A stretch of 64,000 bases of DNA. Origin: Clostridia bacterium (GTDB lineage: Bacteria; Bacillota; Clostridia; Christensenellales; Aristaeellaceae). The position numbers and the translations under genes were made by a program. Positions 59,042-64,000 of this stretch are shown one piece after another; positions within the stretch are counted from its first letter, which is position 1; every line of letters starts with the position of its first letter. Under the pieces are notes generated by a model. The model did not search any database. It had not been told where the DNA came from and saw nothing but the letters and a program-made list of their open reading frames with translations. Where the stretch lies: assembly GCA_017521565.1 (NCBI GenBank), contig JAFXCE010000001.1, forward strand, positions 62,001-126,000. Reading direction: 5' to 3'.

Positions 59042-59476
59042 ATGATCGAGCAGGATACCATCTATCTCCTTCGCGAATGCGACGCCGGCATCAAAATGGG
59101 CGTTTCATCGCTGGAGGATGTACTCCCCCGCGCGCAGGACGACAGGCTGCGCAGCCTACTCTCCGCAAGCAAAGCCACCCACAATGAACTGAAGGCCGAC
59201 CTTCAGGCGGCGCTGCACCGCTTCGGCGATACAGGCAAGGAGCCGAATGTCATGGCCAAAGGCATGTCCACATTCAAGACCAATGTCGAGATGATGGTCG
59301 ATCCATCCGACGCGACGATTGCAGACCTGATCACAGACGGCTGCAACATGGGCGTCAAGTCCCTGTCCAAATACCTGAACCAATACGCGGCAGCGGACGA
59401 AAGCGCTAAGGACGTATGCAAAAAGCTCATCCACATCGAGGAAAAGCTCGCGCACGACATCCGCGGCTATCTGTAA
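59042..59476 (+). CDS. 144-residue helical protein, ferritin-like DUF2383-type
   Basis: I recognise only the likely fold. The protein is almost fully helical (four long amphipathic helices), soluble, with Glu/His-containing stretches (SKATHNELKADL, IEEKLAHDI) as in DUF2383 or ferritin-like proteins. Such small four-helix proteins are common in spore-formers. No metal-binding ExxH pair is certain. The ATG follows GAGGAGG with ten-base spacing. It is a single gene, followed by repeat D. Confidence 0.72.
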   Translation: MIEQDTIYLLRECDAGIKMGVSSLEDVLPRAQDDRLRSLLSASKATHNELKADLQAALHRFGDTGKEPNVMAKGMSTFKTNVEMMVDPSDATIADLITDGCNMGVKSLSKYLNQYAAADESAKDVCKKLIHIEEKLAHDIRGYL

Positions 59477-59489
59477 AGAAAAGAACGAT

Positions 59490-59562
59490 AGGGCTGCCGC
59501 CCCATAACCCGCTCGGGGACATCGTCCCCGAACCCCTTCTTCGCTTCGCGGCGGTTTTAAGG
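59490..59562 (+). repeat. Dispersed double-hairpin repeat, copy D
   Basis: AGGGCTGCCGCCCC, GGGGACATCGTCCCC, then the end CTTCTTCGCTTCGCGGCGGTTTTAAG, same direction as copy C. The second hairpin loop differs from C while the stem is kept. Confidence 0.8.
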
Positions 59563-59599
59563 CACTTGACATACGCGAACTACGTTCGCGCATGGAGGC

Positions 59600-60598
59600 T
59601 TATTGCCTTGCGGCAAACCGCCTGACGTCCACCCCGACAAACGGGATGACCTTCATCCGGCTCGGGTCGGTCAGCCTCGCGCCAATGCGATCGTCGTATT
59701 TTTCATAGAGCAGCTCACTGTCCAGATTCGTCGTGATCACGACGGAACGATTGGCATTGCGGCGCTCATTGATGATGTGATAGAGCGAGGAAACCGTGAC
59801 GCCGCGCAGCATCGGTTCGCTGCCGAGGTCATCGATACACAGCAGGTCGCAGGAAAGCATATCCTGCACCTGCTCAATGCCCTCCTCGCCAAACTGATAC
59901 CGGCGCATCGCCTCAATGAGCTTATACGCCGAAACGACGACGACGGAATAGCCCCGCTCCAGCACACGCTGGGCAACGCAGTTCATCAGGAAGGTCTTGC
60001 CAAGGCCGGAACGGCCGCACAGCAAGAGCCCCTTTCCTTCGCCCGCGGCAAACGAATCGGCATATTCCTCACAGAACGCGCGGCACTTCCTCATGAAGCT
60101 GCGCTGCGTGCCCTTCCGTCCCTCTATCGGCTCATCCGGGAAGATTTCCTCATTGAACGCAGTAAAATTCTCCCGTTCAAGGCCCTGCAGCCCTTCGGAC
60201 TGATAGAGCCTGTTCATCACCGCGCGCCTCAGGCACGAACACATTTCATGCACCGGCTCGCCAACATAGCCCGTATCGCGGCATTCGCTGCAGCGATAGA
60301 CCGGCTGCAAATAATCCTGCGGCAGACCACAGGCCAGAAGCGAAGCGCGAAGCGCACTGTTGATGCGCTCCATCTCCTTCTGCATATTCTGCGAAATCTC
60401 CTGCGCCTTCGCAGGCGAGGCAAACGCGCCACGCATCCCGGAAAAGAACAGCCTCTGCCTCGCCGCCAGCAGATCGCGGACGGAGGGGCTTTTCGCCTCC
60501 GCCTCGGCGCGGCGGCGCTTTTCCTCCAGCAGATTTGCCGCACGCTGTGCTTCGAGGTTAGAAAGCGCCTCGCGCGTCACATTTTCTCGGCTGAGCAT
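59600..60598 (-). CDS. DnaI/DnaC-type replicative helicase loader
   Basis: A 332-residue AAA+ ATPase that loads the DnaB-type replicative helicase. Its N-terminal half is helical with a zinc motif CSECRDTGYVGEPVHEMCSC (near residues 98-117); the C-terminal AAA+ domain has Walker A GRSGLGKT (near 190), Walker B LLCIDDLGS and the sensor region VVITTNLDS. An Arg finger-like RIGARL is near the end. Its ATG overlaps the stop of the DnaD-like gene by one base, so the two are coupled. Together they resemble the dnaD-dnaI primosome pair of Firmicutes. Confidence 0.88.
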   Translation of the reverse strand: MLSRENVTREALSNLEAQRAANLLEEKRRRAEAEAKSPSVRDLLAARQRLFFSGMRGAFASPAKAQEISQNMQKEMERINSALRASLLACGLPQDYLQPVYRCSECRDTGYVGEPVHEMCSCLRRAVMNRLYQSEGLQGLERENFTAFNEEIFPDEPIEGRKGTQRSFMRKCRAFCEEYADSFAAGEGKGLLLCGRSGLGKTFLMNCVAQRVLERGYSVVVVSAYKLIEAMRRYQFGEEGIEQVQDMLSCDLLCIDDLGSEPMLRGVTVSSLYHIINERRNANRSVVITTNLDSELLYEKYDDRIGARLTDPSRMKVIPFVGVDVRRFAARQ

Positions 60599-62079
60599 CA
60601 GGCATCCTCCTCGTCAAAATCCAGCACAGCGGCGCTGTAGGTCTGTTTTCTCTGCTCCGGCGTATAGCGCAGCAGCGTATCCTGCGCGGCGGCAGGCTGC
60701 GCAGCCTTGTTTCCGCCCGCGCGTACATGGCTGTCATGCTCTGCGCGCGCCGCTTCGAGGGTCTTGATCCCCGCACGCTGCCAATCGCCAAGAATGCGGT
60801 TCATGGTCATCATCGGCGCGCCGCTAGTGCGCGCATACTGCGCACTGAGAAGCACCAGCTCCATGCTCATGCCCATTTCGCCCATCCAGCGGCAGAGCAG
60901 ATCACGGTCAGGCTGATTGGTATTCTTGTCGATCCCGGCCGCGTCGTAAATCTCGCGCAGCTGGACGTTGAGCGCCTTTTGCCGGTTGCTATGCGCAGTG
61001 ACGGCCTCCGGCGTGGACAGGCCCTGACGCGTCCATTTTTCGAGCCATCCGCCCACGTTTTCCATTGTGCCGCCATCCTTGCGCCTATGCGCAGCGGTTA
61101 CGGCCAGCATGATCATCGCGTCGCTGTTGCCTGCGCTGCGCCAGCCCTCGATGAGCGCAAGATCGTCCGCCGTCGGCGTGACGCCCGTTCTGCCAAGACC
61201 GGCAAGCACCTCGCGCGCAAAATCGCGCTCGGTTTTCTCCGCGCCGATCCCGCCAAGGATCGAAGCTGCTTCATGCCTGCCCAGCTGGTGCTGGCGAAGC
61301 AGTATGCCGTCGAGATATGCCATCGTCGGCGTGCCCTTGGTCGTCTCGCGGCAAGCCTCCTGAATGGCCTCCGCCGTAAAGCCCCACTCATCTGTCCATT
61401 TGCGATAGAGCTCCTTCTCATCCTCGCTGGGCGCATGCTTCTGTCCAAGACGCGCAAGCAAACGCCTGAGCTCGCGCTCGCGTTCGCTGGTGAGGATCAG
61501 CATCCGTTCTGCGTCCTCCAAAGACCTTACGCCGCTCTGCGCCCATTCCCGCGCAACGCGGTCCGCAATCTTCAGCGATACGCGGCCTGTCCGGCTCTTT
61601 TCCTTTTCGCTGCGAAGGAGCATCACGATGACCTCCTCCGGCAGCTCATAGATATCCATCCAGTCAAGGATCGTCTGCACGTCGTTGTCCGAAATCGTCT
61701 GTGCATCGAGCGTACGGCGCACCTCGTCCATAAAATGCCGGTTGTACAGCTGCTCGCCCGGCTTTTCCGCGCGGGTCAGCGTGATCTGCTTGAGGTTATA
61801 GAATGTATACGCAGCCGGGTTATCGCCCGTCCTGCGGACAAGGCCCTCCCTTTCCCAGTAGCGGAAAGCGCGCTCAATCTCCTCAAGCGTCACATCAAGG
61901 TCCTTGGCCATCGAAGCCAGGCTCATGCGCTCGCTGTGGTGATAGCAGAGCATCAGGCCATAGAGATAGACCTTCACAAACTCTCCCGGCGCGCGAAGCA
62001 TATACTCGGAAATAAACATATTCTCCACGGGTGTGGCGTCAAACAGCGCGGCGCTGCTGTCAAACGAACAAAACGCCAT
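60598..62079 (-). CDS. DnaD-domain replication initiation protein
   Basis: A 493-residue protein. The N-terminal winged-helix-like region (about 1-110, LYGLMLCYHHSERMSLASM) matches DnaD/DnaB N-terminal domains. Then come repeated DnaD C-terminal (DDBH2-like) modules, each with W-x-x-x-x-G/L patterns such as KWTDEWGFTAEAIQEAC (near 240) and RWMGEMGMSMELVLLSA (near 410). It probably recruits the helicase loader to DNA. The ATG is behind AAAGGGGGG (eight bases). It is larger than B. subtilis DnaD (232 residues), from extra modules. Confidence 0.85.
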   Translation of the reverse strand: MAFCSFDSSAALFDATPVENMFISEYMLRAPGEFVKVYLYGLMLCYHHSERMSLASMAKDLDVTLEEIERAFRYWEREGLVRRTGDNPAAYTFYNLKQITLTRAEKPGEQLYNRHFMDEVRRTLDAQTISDNDVQTILDWMDIYELPEEVIVMLLRSEKEKSRTGRVSLKIADRVAREWAQSGVRSLEDAERMLILTSERERELRRLLARLGQKHAPSEDEKELYRKWTDEWGFTAEAIQEACRETTKGTPTMAYLDGILLRQHQLGRHEAASILGGIGAEKTERDFAREVLAGLGRTGVTPTADDLALIEGWRSAGNSDAMIMLAVTAAHRRKDGGTMENVGGWLEKWTRQGLSTPEAVTAHSNRQKALNVQLREIYDAAGIDKNTNQPDRDLLCRWMGEMGMSMELVLLSAQYARTSGAPMMTMNRILGDWQRAGIKTLEAARAEHDSHVRAGGNKAAQPAAAQDTLLRYTPEQRKQTYSAAVLDFDEEDA

Positions 62080-62138
62080 GCCGGCGTCCCCCCTTTCCTG
62101 CGATGAAACCATAATCCATCGCCTGCATAGTCGTCATT

Positions 62139-62167
62139 ATTGTATCATAATCCCCGCCTCGCTTCAA
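62139..62167 (-). promoter_or_regulatory. Promoter of the DnaD-like gene
   Basis: On the minus strand, TTGAAG (62162-62167), 17 bases, TACAAT (62139-62144). Confidence 0.7.
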
Positions 62168-62170
62168 CAA

Positions 62171-62199
62171 TTGACTTTTCCTTTTGATCACCTTACAAT
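62171..62199 (+). promoter_or_regulatory. Promoter of the membrane-anchored protein and dnaE
   Basis: TTGACT (62171-62176), 17 bases, TACAAT (62194-62199). It is adjacent and divergent to the promoter at 62139. Confidence 0.8.
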
Positions 62200-62246
62200 A
62201 TACTGGATTGATTGTATCGTTTTATGAATGGTATTTGGAGAGCTTC

Positions 62247-62801
62247 ATGAATAAGAAACACATTTTGCTTTACTGCGCTTCTCTTCTTTGCTGTTTTGCG
62301 CTGGGCTTTGGCGCGACGATGATCCTCAAAAGCCTCGACAGCCGGCCCATCAAGCCCCTTGAGGGCGGACAAACGCTCGATTTTTCGAGCTTTGGCTTTA
62401 CGATGCGCGCGCCGGAAAACGCCATCCTGCGCGACCACACCGAGGACAACGCGAGCGAAGGCGGGGATGCGCTGTACGCCGGCAGCATCTCCACCGAAGA
62501 GGACGGCGTTTTATACGTGTTCTGCTATGAGAATCTGAGCAGGGACAGCCTGAATGCATACAGCGAGCAGGAGGTTGTCACGCACTACATGAGCATGGGC
62601 GCAACGGATGTGCGCATGCGCGAATTCGGCGGCAGACGCTTCATCGCTTACCGCGCCACCATCCTTGGCACAGACGGCGAGCAGAAATGGGATACCTATG
62701 AGACCTGGGACGAAAAGCTCCAGATCACCTTTGAAACCCGGATGAATCCCGAAAAAGCGCTGCCCATGCTTGCCACCCTCACATTCAGCGACGGACAGTA
62801 A
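62247..62801 (+). CDS. 184-residue membrane-anchored or secreted protein, unknown
   Basis: Not recognised. The N-terminus is a signal anchor (KKHILLYCASLL then a hydrophobic run to about residue 27), possibly a lipoprotein since Cys residues lie in the hydrophobic core, but no clear lipobox. The exposed part is beta-rich and acidic, with repeated aromatic residues (YETWDEKLQITFET), suggesting a small beta domain of unknown role. The ATG follows GGAGAGC. It is 18 bases before dnaE and is probably co-transcribed. Confidence 0.75.
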   Translation: MNKKHILLYCASLLCCFALGFGATMILKSLDSRPIKPLEGGQTLDFSSFGFTMRAPENAILRDHTEDNASEGGDALYAGSISTEEDGVLYVFCYENLSRDSLNAYSEQEVVTHYMSMGATDVRMREFGGRRFIAYRATILGTDGEQKWDTYETWDEKLQITFETRMNPEKALPMLATLTFSDGQ

Positions 62802-62819
62802 GCGGAAAGGAGGAACATC

Positions 62820-64000
62820 ATGGCTTTTACCCATCTGCATCTTCACACCGAATACAGCCTGCTTGACGGCGCAAACCGGATCGCTCCGCTCCTTGACCGT
62901 ATCAAGGAGCTGGGCATGGACGCCTGCGCCATCACCGATCACGGCGCGATGTACGGCGTAATCGACTTCTATAATGAAGCAAAGAAGCGCGGCATCCACC
63001 CGGTTATCGGCTGCGAAATCTATACCTGCGACAACATGGACGACCGCAGCGCCGCCACCGGCATGCGCAACACCAATCACCTGATCCTCCTTTGTGAAAA
63101 CATGGAGGGATACCGCAACCTGACCAAGCTGGTCAGCGAAGCATGGACGCGCGGATACTACTATCGCCCGCGCGTGGATATGGCATGCCTTAAAAAATAC
63201 AGCAAAGGCCTGATCGCCTCCAGCGCCTGCCTTTCCGGCAAGCTCAGCAGACTCCTGCTCGATGGCCGTTTCGACGCGGCATGCGCCTATGCGCGAGAGA
63301 TGGAGGAAATCTTTGGCAAAGGGAATTACTTCATCGAGATGATGGATCATGGTCTGGAGGATGAGCGGCGCGTGCTGCCGGAGCTCGTTCATGTTTCCGA
63401 GGAGACCGGCATTCCGCTGATTGCCACCAACGACTGCCATTACCTGCGCCGCGAGGATGCGGAAGCGCAGGAGGTGCTCATGTGCATCCAGACCGGCAAG
63501 ACGCTTGACGACACCAACCGCATGCGCATGGAAACCGATACGCTCTATGTGAAGAGCGAAGCGGAAATGAAGGAAGTCTTTTCTGCCTGGCCGGACGCGC
63601 TGGAGAGAACGCATGAGATCGCCATGCGCTGTCAGGTGGAATTTGAATTCGGCGTGACAAAGCTGCCGCGCTATCCCACTGCGCCGGGCGAAACGAGCGA
63701 ACAGATGCTGCGCAGGCTCTGCGAAGAGGGCCTTGCAGAGTTATACACTCCCATCACCGACGAGGCTCGCGAACGCATGGAATATGAAATCGGCGTCATC
63801 AGCAAGATGGGCTACGTCGATTACTTCCTGATTGTGTGGGACTTTATCAACTACGCCCGCAGTCAGGGCATCGTCGTCGGCCCGGGCCGCGGCTCCGGCG
63901 CAGGCTCCATCGTCGCCTACTGTCTGCATATCACACAGCTCGATCCGCTTCGCTACAGCCTGCTGTTCGAGCGATTCCTCAATCCCGAGCGCGTCTCCAT
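62820..64000 (+). CDS. dnaE: DNA polymerase III alpha subunit (5' part; cut by right edge)
   Basis: The first 393 codons of the replicative polymerase DnaE. The PHP domain starts at once: [16 protein letters not shown] (metal His residues), [17 protein letters not shown] and ATNDCHYL. After it the polymerase palm begins, with [14 protein letters not shown] and the catalytic-site motif [15 protein letters not shown] (near 360). The AGGAGG ribosome site at 62809-62814 supports the ATG at 62820. The sequence stops before the catalytic Asp residues, so full function cannot be checked here. Confidence 0.97.
   Translation, partial: MAFTHLHLHTEYSLLDGANRIAPLLDRIKELGMDACAITDHGAMYGVIDFYNEAKKRGIHPVIGCEIYTCDNMDDRSAATGMRNTNHLILLCENMEGYRNLTKLVSEAWTRGYYYRPRVDMACLKKYSKGLIASSACLSGKLSRLLLDGRFDAACAYAREMEEIFGKGNYFIEMMDHGLEDERRVLPELVHVSEETGIPLIATNDCHYLRREDAEAQEVLMCIQTGKTLDDTNRMRMETDTLYVKSEAEMKEVFSAWPDALERTHEIAMRCQVEFEFGVTKLPRYPTAPGETSEQMLRRLCEEGLAELYTPITDEARERMEYEIGVISKMGYVDYFLIVWDFINYARSQGIVVGPGRGSGAGSIVAYCLHITQLDPLRYSLLFERFLNPERVS

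Noticed and set aside
1..64000. CRISPR arrays, tRNA or rRNA genes, insertion sequences, phage genes
   Set aside because: No regularly spaced repeats, tRNA-like CCA ends with T-loop motifs, transposase or integrase motifs were seen by eye. The double-hairpin repeats are irregularly dispersed, not an array.

Overview
This window looks like chromosomal DNA from a GC-rich, endospore-forming, anaerobic clostridium, probably an uncultured gut lineage. It carries spo0A and yunB (sporulation), pyruvate:ferredoxin oxidoreductase and an Etf-linked lactate dehydrogenase (strict anaerobe), a bile-salt-hydrolase family enzyme and a BspA-type leucine-rich-repeat surface protein (host association), and two T-box leaders (typical of Firmicutes). 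A placement near Christensenellales is only a guess from gene content. No tRNA, rRNA, CRISPR array, transposase or phage gene was seen.

Layout. 1-3660: a T-box leader reading off the left edge, a 43-residue membrane peptide, an orphan dnaK and a choloylglycine hydrolase. 3668-13024: an RbsBAC-type sugar importer with two Gfo/Idh/MocA dehydrogenases and a sugar-phosphate isomerase-like protein, divergent from a second isomerase, an M28 peptidase and a small Cys-containing protein. 13086-17878: an acetyltransferase and an LplB/YtcP-type sugar importer without its own ATPase. 18060-30270: a cell-wall and amino-sugar salvage region with a beta-lactamase-fold hydrolase, a MurQ/GCKR-like protein, a GH3 NagZ-like hexosaminidase, a PIG-L family protein, a GNAT, a MATE exporter, and then the operon dipeptide epimerase - serine hydrolase - nagA - ROK kinase. 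A NamZ-type muramidase lies farther right at 45598. 30365-38293: EtfB-EtfA-lactate dehydrogenase (LctBCD-like, probably electron bifurcating), a YqeC-like protein and pyruvate:ferredoxin oxidoreductase. 38404-42650: a Leu-type T-box controlling an isopropylmalate-synthase homologue that lacks its metal ligands, overlapping a gene that fuses a TIM barrel to an acyl-CoA synthetase. 42740-46934: glycerol-1-phosphate dehydrogenase, an SDR, a thioesterase and NamZ. 47068-52896: the 1942-residue BspA-like protein. 53336-57978: spo0A, yunB and a class A penicillin-binding protein. 58102-64000: an orphan AAA ATPase, a helical protein, a DnaI/DnaC-type loader, a DnaD-like protein, a membrane-anchored protein and the 5' part of dnaE.

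Working together, the genes suggest an organism that scavenges sugars and wall fragments, feeds amino sugars through NagA and kinase steps, and oxidises lactate and pyruvate through ferredoxin. The most novel-looking parts are the T-box / pseudo-isopropylmalate synthase / TIM-acyl-CoA synthetase operon, the GCKR-like double-SIS protein inside the murein-salvage region, and a dispersed double-hairpin repeat found in at least five intergenic gaps. Boundaries, promoters and terminators were read by eye; family names come from recognised motifs, not from database searches.
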